Assembly: GCF_041296385.1 (NCBI RefSeq)
Contig: NC_091014.1
Span: forward strand, 11,631,578-11,695,577
DNA: 64,000 nucleotides
From: Aphelocoma coerulescens
Taxonomy: Eukaryota; Chordata; Aves; Passeriformes; Corvidae
Direction of reading: 5' to 3'
The translations under genes were made by a program, and so were the position numbers. Positions within the stretch are counted from its first letter, which is position 1; each line of letters begins with the position of its first letter. The notes beneath the pieces are model-generated. The model saw only the letters and a list, made by a program, of their open reading frames with translations. It searched no databases and was not told the origin of the DNA. This document shows positions 1 through 12,990 of this stretch, piece after piece.

Positions 1-3000
1 AGTCCTTCATTCCAAGAATTTGTTATCTGATGAATTTTACAAAACTCCTGTCATTTTTCCTAAAGCAGAAGGAAGAAAGAAGTTAAAAATCCGAGGTTGT
101 AGATTAAGAATTTAATTGATATGACTTTCATCTCTAACAACAGGAATTCCATTACAGATACTGAGGTTTTATTGCCATGGAGAATGTATTGCAATCTTAA
201 AAAGGTATGCAGGTGTTAACATAAATTATTTGTCAGTTCATAACTCAGTGAACTTACTGACTTCACCAGAATAATATTTTTTGTGCCAACAGAAGTTCTG
301 GCTTTTCAACTCCTAATGTAATGTCCATGCAGTGATGAAGTGAGTTGAAATTCAAAGCACATAAATCTTTCCCCCACGGGATTCTTTTGATATTAATTAA
401 TAGTTCTTCATAAAACTGCACAGATGACAAAATGACCAAATTCAGTTCTACATTTCAGCTACCAGTTTCTGCAAATAACAGATTACTGCTGGATCTCTGC
501 TCATTTCTGGTATACGCCAATGGAAAAAAAAAGAACTGACAAGCTGGAGAATACCCAAAACGTATCTGAAAGCAATTTGTCTTCTGCTTGTCAAATTGTT
601 TTTCCTTATAGCTATCAGTGAAAGGGACTTAAAGGTAGTGATCATGTGATATAGTACATAATTCCAGGAAACAGGACAATGAAATACATGCTTCGTAGAT
701 GCTAAATAATATTAAATCAGAAAATTATGTTCTGAGAGACTCAGAATTGAAAGAATCCATTCGTCATTGGGGTGGATGATGAAGACACAAGAAAATCCTG
801 TTCTAGAGACATTTTCAATACCTGACAGAAGAGGCACAGGGTGATATGTTGACAATCCCTGCCCAAGACACTCAGTGTGTGCACTCCCAAGTCCATCTCT
901 GCTCGAGAGCAGGAATGCAGCTTGCATGATAACAGTCTTTCAGGGCTCTGAAAGCCCCACTTCGTGTGTATTTTTTTGTTTGCTTTTTATTCCAGAATGA
1001 AGATTTTCTATTTTTCTGGGAAACAATCCAACAGTCACCAACATTAGCAGAAGCCATTACATTATGTTTGGGATCTAACTTCTCTGAATTTTTTGGTGGG
1101 GAGTGGAGAAAAGACAATTCTTTTCCATCCCAAAGGTTTCTAAGATCCATATTTTGATATGGCACATCTCTGTATTCCTCCCATTCTCATAACTTACAAC
1201 ACTCATAAAAAATGTTAGAGGCTCAGGATTAAGTACTTTTCTTTCCTATTTTTTGTTTTTTTTATTCACAGCAGGAACTTAAGGATTCATGTCCTTTTTC
1301 TTACACATGTTCTAACTCTTTAACTTCCATTTTCTGGGAGGGCAGGAACAAGTGCCTAATGCTAACCCTGCCTTGGCATACTTTCTGAATTTTGTCCACA
1401 GGTCAAACCACCAACTTTGGCTTTGTTTTCTTACGTGTTAACTTCCAAATTGGAAAAGCAGTACTTTGACTCTTCTTTTATCTTCCCTTGTATCTTCAGG
1501 CTATCTGGGAAGAGAACACAGGACAGGGAACTACTCCTGTCCCAGTAAGTCCTTTCAGGTATTCCTAATAACAGAGATATTAATATTTTTACTCCATTGG
1601 TGCATGAGTGTAGGTAATTACCATTTCCTATAACGTATGTGTGTATATTGAGATGCATTTTCTAGTCTAAGTGCATGAATAATGCCCTCTTATGGCAAAA
1701 TTTAGAGATTTCCAAAAATTTATTTGGTCTAAGATAATTTACAAGGTAAATTAATGTTCAGAAAAAAAACCCCAACACTTACTCTGGAAATAAAAGTAAT
1801 TATAAAGAAAAATATGCTGTGCATGATATTACAGTCATAATGTGTTACACTAACTTTTCCTTCTCTATATTTCCTCTGCTTCTCTAATATTTGAGACGAA
1901 AAACAAGCATTTTTTTTTTTTTTTAAACAATTAGGATAAGGAACTAATTTTTAGAACATTTTAATGACTGTTCTTTGGCAATTGCTAAATTAAGTTGAAT
2001 GTACATAAATCAAAGAGCAAGTATGTATTATACATATATTTATTGATATTGGCAAAAAAAGATTTAACTGATTTCTGGAAGTGTTTGTAATATAAGTAAG
2101 CTGTAAGGAATAAACAGGCAAGAGTACATTCAAATATTACTGAAAATCTTTATCTCCAATTCCACAATAATTTGGAAATACATTAAGATAAATTTGAAGT
2201 AGTACAACTAAGTGGTTTAAATGTTAGAAATGGCAAAATGGCAAATAATGAAGCTTTTAATAAATATTTTGTATCGATACAGTGTTTGTCTTTTGACTTT
2301 TTTTACTCCTAATTGACTTTGAATAATGGGCAATAAATAAATTGAATTTAAATTAGAAAGGTGTAATTTTGGAGAAGATACTGTGTTCTGGCTGCCATTC
2401 AGACCATATATTTTAAATTTTTAAAAATCTTTTTGGCTTAAAACAAGCTACTGCTAATATATCCAAATAGAGATTCAATTAACAAATGTTCTGGAGACAT
2501 TAATATAAAAAAATAAATATTTAGTGGAATGTTTATGTTGCTAAAAAAAAAAATTAAGCATAGGCTCACTTTAAATTGTAGTTCTTTCAATAAGAAGCCA
2601 AGAAGCAAGTTAAAGCAACAGAAACTTTTCAGTAGGATAGCAAATTCTGAGGCTTGGTTCACAATGTGAGATGTGATGCTGTATTTTGGGTGCATCAAAT
2701 GCTTCCATGAAGCCTGTGCTAACTTTGAGTAGGCAACTAATAAAATAATAGCAATAAAGTGTATTTCCAATCCATAATAAACAATAAATATATAGGTCAG
2801 AGTCTATGACTACTCCTCAGTCCTTTTTTAACTAATAAAATTTGATTTTAAGCTGATGACTTAATGTTATTTTAAATTAACCCATATCCTGGTTGTCCCG
2901 AGGCCCGAAAACTGTACAAAGAATTCAGCAGACTCCCTTAAACCCCACTGAACACACACTGCCTTCCTCAGCTTCTACCATCCAGGCCAAGAGTTTGCTC

Positions 3001-6000
3001 AGGCTTTTTATGCAACAAGTTTGAGTGAATACTGTGGGGTAGCTTTCAAGAAGGGTTTTGATAACTGAAGTATGAAAACTTCATATACTGCAAAAAGCAT
3101 TTCTTAGAGCCTCTCAGAACATCTATTGCACTGACAGTGAAAAAAAGGAAAACAGAGCTCCCATCCCCATGGAATCAGGATCATTTGGAGGCACCTGTGA
3201 CAAAGGTTTCTACCTTGACAAAGGCCATACTTCCTGAGACTTCACACAGCCAAGAATATAGCACAGAACACAATCAAAAGCACAGCTTCAATTTTGTCTT
3301 CTTTAGGAGGTCAGAAGAATGCAGTAGTGTCTATGCAACAAAGGACAAAAATGATCAGTATTACACCTAAAACATCAGCAAACCCCACCTGTACCATGCT
3401 GATTCCATAGACAAACCTTGCCTTGTGGCAGATAACATGACAGTCTGAGAAAAGGGGATCAGTTTTCTGGAAGCAAGAATGCATTCCTTAATGTTGTGGT
3501 AAAGAATTACAACTTGAATTCTATAGCACCTCAGTGTTTTCCACCTTGGGGAAATTATAGGGTACATTGGACTTACATTAAAATAGCCAATGCTTCTTCG
3601 GTTTCCTCAAGAAAATGGAAGGATGGTCATCCTGGGTTACTTGAGAGATCTGGTTTACAATCCCAACTCCACTGAGAGTAGGACGTAAGGCAAAAGGATC
3701 AGGTTTGATTAGTAGGAGAGGAGATATCTCTGAGGCCGATTTCATTCCTCAGCGTTCCCTGGTCCCATATGCACATTTCTGACATCTCCAGGGGACAGTA
3801 GGCATTATTCAGATTGCTTCAGTCAATGCTCTGCTTGGCATGCATGCTTCAAATTACAAACTTTTTCGGTAGTTTTGCTCTTCTTTCATCTGGAAACACA
3901 AGTTCTTTTATTTCTTCTGCATGGCAAAAACTTCCTTAGGGAGAGCAAATGGGACAGTAGCCAAGAGGACATGCTTAGGGAAGAACAAGGCATATACAGA
4001 ATGGTCCTTCTGCTCCTCTTCCAAAGTAACAGCCTGCAGAATGCAAACAATATGTAGTGAGAAATTAGCTGGCAAATACCATCAGTAAAGCCTAGTCTGT
4101 GCTTACAGAGAACAAAACAAATCGAAGACTGTAAGGTATGCAGTCATTATTCTTGATTTGAAGATGAAGGATGGTGGGAAATAGGACTGTGCTGGTATAT
4201 TATCTGGGACCAGACTGGGGGTGACTGGTTTTGTATAATCAGGCTTGTAGGAGTGTGTTTCAAACCTACAATGAATAGCAAAAAAAATCATAAGCCTTAT
4301 TTTATTTTATTTATTTAAAAAAAAACAAAACAGTAATTCAGATAATGCTCTATAAACACTGAAGTAGCTGAATCAATGACAAAAAGACACCTTTCCAAAA
4401 CTTCCTTCCAAGAGAGTGAGAGGACTCCCTTGAGTGCTGTGAGCCCCATAGTTGCAGCAATGGATCAAGTACCAGGCTGGAGAGTGGCACGTACTGGAAA
4501 TGGCCATGATGCTCAGGGCTATGTCACTGCCCCTCTATCCTGCAGTAATCCCCTCCCCCCCAATCTCTATTTATCTGTTTGGATAAATAGCTCCATAACT
4601 GCTGCTGCCTTACTTCCCTGTGTGTTTACAGAACTCCTTGCACCATGTGACCTTCATTCCAAGTACTTGGAATGCACAGATTACACATTGTTGCATCCTC
4701 TATGCATTTGTGCTTTCTTCTATTTGTAGATTGCTTGGCCTGAAGCCATCCTTGGTGCATCAACAACCCTTTCCTTTTTTTCACTCAAGTCTTCAATATA
4801 CATATTCTTACTCATCAGCTTGCAAAATAGTGATGACTTGTTTGATTTGATAAAAACTCAAACCCAGCTTTGTGCAAGAACAGTGACTCTGTTTGTATCA
4901 CTGACCTCATTGAGTCATAGTGACTAGAAAGTGGAAAATCTGACCAAAACACTGTCTTTCCCCTACAAACAGCAATAATGTGGTTGCCTTACTGAAAAGG
5001 GGAAGCATGAAGGCCTGGTAGCATACCAGGAATATGCTTATGTCTTGTGTACAGGCACAGAAAGACTTACTTGATGACGACCTTGCGCAAATCGCAGTCT
5101 CTTCAAGGGCAGAGTTACTATGAAGTGCTGGCTCACTGACTTCCAGGGAAGCCACTCAGTGAAGGGTCTATTTAGTGAGACAACTGGACTTTTATCAAGC
5201 TAAGAGCATAATGCTTTCCTCTGTTCCCATAGAGGTAATAATACTTCTTTAATGTGGTTACACCAATCCTGATCCTAAGCACCTAATTTTTCTTAAGCTC
5301 TGAAAAGAAAAATTATCTCCTGAAAATGGACTTTCACAGAACCTTAGGCATTAAGAAGCAAACTGATTAATTCAGTTTGACAGCTCATTGTTAGTTACAT
5401 GCCAGCAGTTTTATGAGGCTGTGACCTTGGTGAAGAAGCTTCACTCTTCATGACCAGTCCAACACCGACCTACCTGAACAAGGCCACTGACACAGTGTCC
5501 AAGGACCTTACACCATCTCTGATCACACAGTGGTATCACCAGGACCTTTATCCTTATTACCTCTTGAATATTTGAATTACTGGTTGTGAAAAAGAAAATA
5601 AATTGCTATTCATATTAGCACACCTTCAAAACAAACACACTTTCCCATAATAAAGTGCTGATATATTTCACACCTTTCCTAGTTCTTGTAACGGTAAGAA
5701 AGAAAATAGACAATGATTAATTAATTGGATTACCTAACAACCCTACATGTCTTTAAGGTGATTTGACACTCATAAATGAGGACAGAGAAAATAGTCATTA
5801 ATATCATTTTCTCTCATCACTTGGAATCTGGACATTTACTGTATACAGCATTCCTTTGATTTTTAAGGAAGGAATGAATTCCATTTGATGGTCACTTTAC
5901 TATGCCCTTTACTACATTTTTCTTTCTAATAGCCGGCACTTCATCTTGTCTTGATCTGTGCTTGTGTTCAAAGCAGAATCTGACTATCAAGCCTGCTGAT

Positions 6001-8979
6001 CTTCATAAGAGCTAGTTGTAGCCAATCCAGTGAAATTATTTGTTGCTATTCCACTGTGCTGCCTTTAACCATCCAACTGCCTCTCAGAAGGTTCCTTTCT
6101 TTCTCTTCTTTATAGTTCTTAGTTTCCTGCCTTCTTTTAAAGCTGTGTTCCTTCCAGTCCTAATGCCTCCTACAATATGTTTACTTCCTCAGGAACTTAA
6201 AATCTAAGTGAGGGGAAACAAAACAAATCAAATCAAATCAAATCAAATCAAAACAAAACAAAACATAAAGGCCAACCCCCAAGTCCATATGTTAAGTAAA
6301 CATCCAAATCCACTCTTGTCTTTCTTATTCATGGCTACAGTTAGTGTTTAGGTCTAAAGCTAGGTCTGGGTCCATTAGGATGACTTGTTTGGGTAAGAAG
6401 CAAACACCATGCATAGATAGAACAAAATCAGCTCTATTTGTTTTGGCCAGGGGGATTTGCTTGCTCAGATCACATTGCAAGAGCCAGAACTTCTCTGACT
6501 CTGAAGCTGAGTGAGGGCCTTGACTCTGTCCTCACATATGTGATGTGACCTGGAATAACTGCCCTTGGTTATAAATCTCACATGCAAGAAATCAGAACCA
6601 GAAGCAAATTGTACAACACATTTTATGCTTTGTGTAATAGAGGAATGATTAAAAATCAGCTGCAAAGCACAGTCCAACATACTTGTCCTCATCCCCATGT
6701 TAGGCTGCAAAATACACAGACTGGAAAGCAAGTGTCTTGCATACTTTTCATTTAACTCACAGGGCTGATTCATGCCAGTAAATGCTGAAACCCCACCTCA
6801 TAATTGGGAGAAGTAATTTCCATTCCATGAGTTTTGCTTGAAGCTAATACATGCTCTTACAAAACACCTAAAGTAAAACTTTAACCATTTCTCTTAGCCC
6901 AGCTGTGAAGTTCAAACTGCTTTTTAAAGTTAATTATCATGCTCTGACCTGCACATATGCACATGTTAAATACAAATAAATCAATGTGGCAAGCTTGTTC
7001 TTGTTTCAATTTTCTTTTTAAAATTAGAATACTCTGACTTTGCCTATCAGATATGAGTGTGATGGTATCTCACAGATTAAAGTTTTGCATTTGTCTCTTT
7101 GTAGTTCATTTGCTATTTTATAAGCCCAAAGTCCATGAGGGAGTGTTGGAAAGCCCCATAATTTTCGTCAGTGTTCTATTTTACCTTTTTATCTCCAATG
7201 TAGCTAGCACATGTGAAGAAGAAGTGCAGATAGCCAGATGGCTCTGATGTGTCCATACATACAAAATTCCTGACAAACACAAGTGACTTTAATGCTGATG
7301 TTGATTTATTCTTAAGCATATTCTTTTTGTTCTCTTTTTTCTATATTTTAAGAAGAATGTGTTTGTGCTCTTACCTAGAAAATGAGTATTATTTAGGGAA
7401 AAAAGTAGATTTTTTTTTATTAAAGGAAAAATATTTGGGGAGGACAGAATCATCATAAGTTCTAGTGCTGGTATTTCATAGTAACATTCTTTTTTTTCTC
7501 TGACTGGTATCACCACCCATTAGATATCTCCCCAAAATCTCCTAAAAGAGAACTTTTTTTATATTTGGTCTGTGGTTTTCTGTGCATTTTCCTTTGAATC
7601 ACCCTGCATAGATCACAGCAAGAGGAAGAACACTGGATTGGCTGATTCACTTCTGTTGCTTGGTGTGGTGATCTCTAATTGCACTTAGTTGTGGGGATTT
7701 TCCAACGCAGAAAAGTGACTTCTCCTTTTGCCAGGGTGCTGCTGTCAGACAGAGGCATTTGAACACCACCACAGTTTGAGGATGAGCAGCATCATGTTCA
7801 CAGACACACTGCCTGCCCATGGAGAGAACTGAGGGCTTAGTTTAAACTGCTCTCTAGGACAGCGAGAGTTCACACATTTCTGTGCAGTTTATTTGTGTTA
7901 AGGAGGAGAACTGGAAGAGCATCAAAGTTTTTAAGGACTCATGATCTGGAGAGTTTGGTTCATCTGAAGGTATCAGCTAATTAATCTTCAAGACATGATA
8001 TGAAGCTGATCAAGCTTTTAAAAATTCTGGATCCATTTCTTTTCTGGCATCTGCTGCAAATCTGAATTTTCATTTCAGAGGAAGGACCATCCCATACTTT
8101 TGTGCCCCCTGGGATAGTAAGTGCCATATAATATTGGAATTTCTTGCTTGAAGAGGGCACTAGTTCTGCTAGCCCGGCACTGAAGCCTGGGAAGACACTA
8201 TCTTTGAAATACGTGTGACCCTAAGTCATGCAGATGAGCTTTTACACAAAGTAACTGATAGACACAGGCCATAAAGACATCCATATGTATAGACAAAATG
8301 TGTTTAGTCAGGGTGCTGTATTCAGGCTACTCCCTGCTCTCTGGCTATAATACCATCACAATTATTGACTGCTTTGGTTAGTATGGCCAGAGCGTGTGTG
8401 TAATAGTTGGAAACAAAACTGTAACTCGAGCATGTGCACATTCATTGTGGGTACTTGTTTACTTGTTAACATATTTCTGGCTGTGGAAGATGGCTCCAAG
8501 TGCATCATGAGATGTGCTCCCTCAAAGTACTGCTGTGACAGTATGCTGCTGAGCGACCCACACCACCTTGACCGGATCAGAGACCATCTCTCTCCAAAAG
8601 TGAAAATCTTGATCCAAAGGAAGTTTGCAGCCAGCAGGTCAGAGCAGCACAGAATATGCTTGCAAGACATCGTAGGAAACCTAAGGCAGAACCAAAGTGA
8701 TGTTGCTTGGAAAACCCTTGTGTCTTTAACGGAGCCAACACCTCGGGTAAAATGTTCAGCGCTGTCCCGCTGTGGTAAGAGCACAAATCCCACCAAACGG
8801 GGCAGATTGCTGTGTATCTTGGGGAAAACTGAGCTTGAGCAAACACAGCTTCAAATCTTCGCAAAAAAGCTTCCGAAAGCTGCGGTAAAACACCTGGATC
8901 AACCAGGAGACTGAATCTAACCTCTGTTTTAACGCTTGTCTTACTCTTCTTCGCTTTTGAAGTATTAAAAAGAGGAAAT
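1..8979. other. Upstream flank of SEMA3C, no supported gene
   Basis: This AT-rich stretch shows many short homopolymer runs and one simple repeat cluster (6216-6264), but no frame with exon-like features or recognisable protein similarity. The longest frames here (for example 8396-8914 on plus, with long antisense frames opposite) have no visible domain and fit chance. I see no RNA gene. Distal regulatory elements for the promoter near 9 kb are likely somewhere here, but none can be named from sequence alone. Confidence 0.6.
6216..6264 (+). repeat. AAATC / AAAAC pentanucleotide microsatellite
   Basis: Five perfect AAATC units (6225-6249) are followed by three AAAAC units (6250-6264) and preceded by AAAC-type units. 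The two related motifs side by side suggest that one motif changed to the other by a point substitution and was then spread by slippage. It lies in the upstream flank. Confidence 0.9.
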
Positions 8980-9740
8980 AATTCGAGGGGAGCGGGGGAA
9001 AAGAGCCCCCTCCGAAGGGTCTGGCTGTCACCCGGCTCCCCTCTCACCGCATCCCGGTCTCATTCCCTCTTCACAGTGACACCTACCGGCGTCCCGGCCG
9101 CCCCCGCATCCCTCCGCCCGCGGCCGCGCCCGGGCCCGGCTCTGCTCCCCGCCGGGGCTGCTCGCCCCCGGTCCCGCCGCCTCCCCCCGGCTCTGCCCGG
9201 CGGCCCCTGCCCGAGCTCCGCGCTGGGACCGTGGCACGACCCGTCCGGCGGGGCAGAAACTTTGCCGGCGAGTTTCGCTGCCGCCGCGGGCGCGCACAGT
9301 GCGCGATGGGGCGGGGGCTGCCGCGGCTGAGCCCCTCGGGGCCGGGAGCGGGGGCCGTGTCCCTAAGGAGCCTCGGGCTGCCTGACGCGCCCGTTCCAGC
9401 CCGCAGCCCCTGCGCGCTGCCAGCAGCCCCGCGGCGCTGCCTGGGGCGGGCGGACGGGCCGGGCGGCGGCCGCCGGCGCGCAGGGCGGGGTGTGGCCTCG
9501 CCATTATTTATGAGCTCCAGCCCCTATTTGCTCAGCTAATGATGCACCGGCGGCCGCCGAGCCTCGCCTCGCCAGAGCGGCGGCCAGGGCAGGGCAGCGC
9601 CTGTAACTGGAAGCCGGCACCGCGCGGCCGCTCCATTCACTTCTAGGTGCGTAATTGCGGGCAGGGTTCGAGAAGCGCTCCCTGAGCCTCAGGAGTCCAC
9701 TGCCAGGATTATTGTACAGAGGAGCCTGGAGTATCTTTGC
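8980..9740. promoter_or_regulatory. SEMA3C: CpG island, probable SEMA3C promoter
   Basis: Base composition changes abruptly from AT-rich flank to very GC-rich DNA full of CpG. The densest part (about 9070-9640) holds GC boxes at 9308-9317, 9443-9450 and 9483-9490. The last overlaps a GGGTGTGG KLF/CACCC-like motif. It is the only large CpG island in the window and lies about 3.3 kb upstream of the SEMA3C start-codon exon on the same strand, so it is inferred to be that gene's promoter. Long open frames on both strands here (for example 9028-9504 minus) result from the scarcity of stop codons in GC-rich DNA. Confidence 0.85.
9483..9512 (+). promoter_or_regulatory. SEMA3C: Core promoter candidate: GC box plus TATA-like element
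   Basis: A GC box (GGGCGGGG, 9483-9490) is followed by TTATTTATG (9504-9512), an AT-rich patch in an otherwise GC-rich stretch and a weak TATA variant. If it is used, transcription would start around 9535-9545. A CpG-island promoter could equally start at several dispersed sites, so the single start is only inferred. Confidence 0.35.
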
Positions 9741-9919
9741 AACCACCGCGAAGAGAGACTTTTCTTTTTTTATTTTATTTTATTTTTTTTTTTTTTAATT
9801 TATTTTTCCCTCTGCCATGAGCCAGGTTTGGAATTAAAGTGTTCTGGTAGCAGGAGTCGAGCCTATAAACTGATAGAATCCAGATAGAAATCGGTATTAC
9901 TGGTGCCTCCAATAGCCGG
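9540..9919 (+). other. SEMA3C: SEMA3C exon 1 (non-coding 5' leader), 5' end approximate
   Basis: The end is placed at a strong splice donor (CCGG then GTAAGA, GT at 9920-9921), the first convincing donor downstream of the CpG-island core. A poorer alternative (CTAG then GTGCGT) sits at 9645/9646. The start is a guess, about 30 bases below the TATA-like element. The SEMA3C start codon lies in the next exon, so this exon would be entirely untranslated. It contains a U-rich tract (9760-9810) and at least one short upstream ORF (9817-9837). A cDNA or 5' RACE read would fix both ends. Confidence 0.55.
9817..9837 (+). other. Upstream ORF of six codons in the 5' leader
   Basis: An ATG with G at -3 opens a six-codon frame (MSQVWN) that closes with TAA inside inferred exon 1, before the splice donor. 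If the exon model is right, scanning ribosomes meet this ORF before the SEMA3C start. Whether it is translated or conserved is unknown. Confidence 0.4.
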
Positions 9920-12900
9920 GTAAGAATAACTTAAAGTTCTCTTTCTTTGCTGTAATAGACGTGAAATGGCTCTGATGGTTGAATTTTGCTGCTGTTCACA
10001 GATAGTTAAACCGATGTTTTCCAGATTGGCATAGTCTGTGTTTGGCAGGTTTTTTTTTTTTTTCTCCTTAATTTCTTTTCTTTCTTCTGCCGAATGATTT
10101 TCCCTACAGGATTTAAGGGTAGGACGCAGCCTGTAGCAGATGACACCTGCACAGCACTTCCTAGCAAAGCGATACTGTACTTTCCCAAAGCCATGCAACA
10201 TGCTGCCAGCGACCTCCGTGGCAGGGAAACTTCACTACTTCACTTGAGTAGCGGTTTGTCTGTTTGCAGTTAGACTAGAGTGTAAGAACAGAAATGCAAT
10301 TAGACACTGCTTTTTGTCTGTCCTGTAAGACTCTTTAAAAGTATTTGCAAGGCTTTAGGTCTGTGTGTTGTCAGCAGAGATCATGTGCACTGGACATGCT
10401 GAATATAGTATCATGACTTACTGTGATAAATTCAGGACTGGGATATAAGCCCAAAGCAGGAGTCAAACCTGCAATGATCTGTCAGTTACCAGCTCTGTAA
10501 ATCTCTGAAATTAAACCTATTTCCATTAGGTAACTCACATGTCAGACACCCTGAGGTACCTTTTTGGCACTGTATGCATTTATTATTTATGTGTCTAACA
10601 GCTGGGTAGGAACCATGCTGCTCAGCACTTGAATCTTATATTTGCCTGTCACTTCTGTGTTAACAGTGAAGATCTGCAATTTGAGCAATGAAATGTTGCA
10701 ATATTTCACTCCTCTGACTGATTACACTAGAATTGGCAGGAGGCACGAGAGTGGGAGGGAAAGAGAGCTGAAAGAGGTTTTTTGCTATTATTGTTTCCTA
10801 CAGTATTATTTCAAGGAAGAAGGAAAGCCGCACACTTGTTCCTCTTCGACTTTTTATCTTTATTGCAAAGAAAGCATAGTGCTACTACTGTAAAATACTA
10901 ATCCCATTGCGTCTGTTAAATCACATGTTCTGTATGATTGGCTATTTGTTTTGGCCTGACAAAGAAATTTTATCGGGATTTAATGCCATTTCTCTCTCAA
11001 AAGAGGAGTAAGTTAAAGGATATCCCATGGGCAAGTCACAAGGTTTTAAATTTAAAGCCCACAAAGCAACATTAGTACTAGAGTTCGTGCAGCCTATTTA
11101 AAAATTATTCTTGGCAAAAACTCTGCAACTATCATTTTATTAGTTAAAAGACCCTTAGAGATAATTTGGAACTGGGCCAGAATGGATATGTTTCTCCTAC
11201 AGACCTGATCTGTAGCTGGCAAATTTCTGACAAGGTTGTTTTTGTCAATTAGCAGAGTTGTAGAATTACTTGATCTTCGTGCATTTCTCAGTACTCAGAC
11301 CAAATAATGAAGGGGAGTTTAGAGTGTGGGCTGCAGAGATCTGCTCTTTCTTGCACGCTCTCCTTCCCACCCCCACCTTGATGTGAAGTCCCTGTGCAGA
11401 GAGAAGCCTTTCCAAGCGATTTACAGTGAGTGGATAGGGAATGACAGAGGTGGTAATGAGATACGGGGCTTTTACCGCTAAGTCAGTGGTGTGGATCCAG
11501 CCCAAACTAGGGCTGACCTAAAGTCATCCCTGCCTGACAGCTCATTCCTGCCGTGCTGGGGTGGTTACAGCCAGTTCTTTGAGGACAGGTGTGAACCTCA
11601 GAGGGACCGGATGAACAAGCCTGTAGAAATATTGGCTTCCACTGGAGGGACTGTAGTGCTGGACCAGAGCTGAGGTTAAGAACTGTAAGCTGACTGCACA
11701 GGTAACAAATCTCTCCATCAAATAAATGTATAGCCTTTAATGATATCGTCTAGCTGTAGGGGTTGTGTCTTTCAAAGAGCTTCCGGTTGTGATAGAATCA
11801 AATTTATCACCTGCTTGATTAACTAGTAAGTGGTGTCTAGTAGAAGGGCTGTTTACATCAAAAAGGAAAATATGTATATGTAAGCAGTGAAGTAGAATGG
11901 GCCTAAAATGATGTTGTTATTTATTCTCACTTTTGCAACTGAACTGACAAAGTTGTTACAATAGGTGAAATGAAATTTGCACTTCACAGTTTCTGGAGAG
12001 GGGCAGTTTAGGAGCAGATGTGATACAGATATGCAGTATTCAGCTTCTGATGTTGGCTGGGTTTTCTGGATCTGGTCCAAAGTCCATTAGAATTATTAGC
12101 GAAGTGCCACTGACTCCAGTGATCTCAAGTCCTTCCTGAGCTAGGAAAAGATACAGAGTTTTGGAGTATTTTCTGATTCTCTGAAATGCTCAGGCTTCTC
12201 AGCAGCTAACTCCTGTTAAGTGAACATGGGTTCAGCAGATGTGCAGGAGGAGTAGCAGAGGTATCAAGTGTAGTGCACTATCTAACTCTGGGATTCTTAG
12301 GTCTCTGTAGAAGTCAATGTGAGCAGGTGAGTATCCTGAAAGGAGCTTGCCCAAAAAGCAAACGTTGACTAACAGTTTCAAGTGTGTTGAAACACTTGGT
12401 TTCATGGTTTTGAAATTAATGACATACATAGCCAGAATTTCTTAAAAGAAAAACTTAAAGGGTGATTAGAGAGCTCAGTTTACTAAAGCTTAAAGCTCAT
12501 TTCCAAGTACCTTTGATTTCAAATGTTAAAAGAAAAGGAAAAAAAACCCAAATAACCAGTGACCCCAACCCCCCCTCACCCCAAACATGAGGGAGAGGTG
12601 TCTAAAAATATCAGCCAGATTTTTATCCATGAAACTTTATCTCCTGTCCTTGCTTTGCTCTGCCTTGACATTTAGTATAATTATATTTCCAGCAGGTGGA
12701 ATTGTCTTAATTTTAAATAAGCTGAGTCTAATGCTGTAGTCTGCCCTAGCCAAAACTTGGGCTCTGTTGGGTCCTACTAACAGGCAGAGAGTTCCTCTTG
12801 TGCCAGCACAGAAGACTGCTGAGGAAAACCACTTTCAGATGCACAAAGAAAACACAGAAGTGATGTACCTCCTTCACATCAGTAATTATGGATTCAGCTG

Positions 12901-12990
12901 GAAGAGGCTTCTAACACAATTCTTTCCATACTATGATTTTTGCTCCTCAAGGTTGTATAGGAAGAGTAACATGATATCTCTCTCTTTCAG
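9920..12990 (+). other. SEMA3C: SEMA3C intron 1
   Basis: The intron is bounded by donor GTAAGA (9920) and an acceptor with a pyrimidine-rich run ending TTTCAG (12990), giving about 3.1 kb. Inside I see only AT-rich unique sequence, a short C-run (about 12565-12585) and no exon-like frame. The frames at 10642-10893 and 11491-11673 have no recognisable similarity. Confidence 0.65.

Noticed and set aside
8396..8914. 172-codon plus-strand ORF with long antisense ORFs over the same DNA
   Set aside because: With a random stop frequency of 3/64, a frame this long is expected about once in a window of this size. It has no recognisable domain, no splice context and no repeat-coding identity. Openness of several frames at once reflects moderate GC near the CpG island.
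9028..9504. 158-codon minus-strand ORF rich in Ala, Arg, Gly and Pro
   Set aside because: It lies in the CpG island where stop codons are rare; composition explains it and no domain is visible.
9644..9652. Alternative exon 1 donor (CTAG then GTGCGT)
   Set aside because: It is weaker than the donor at 9919/9920, so it was kept only as an alternative.
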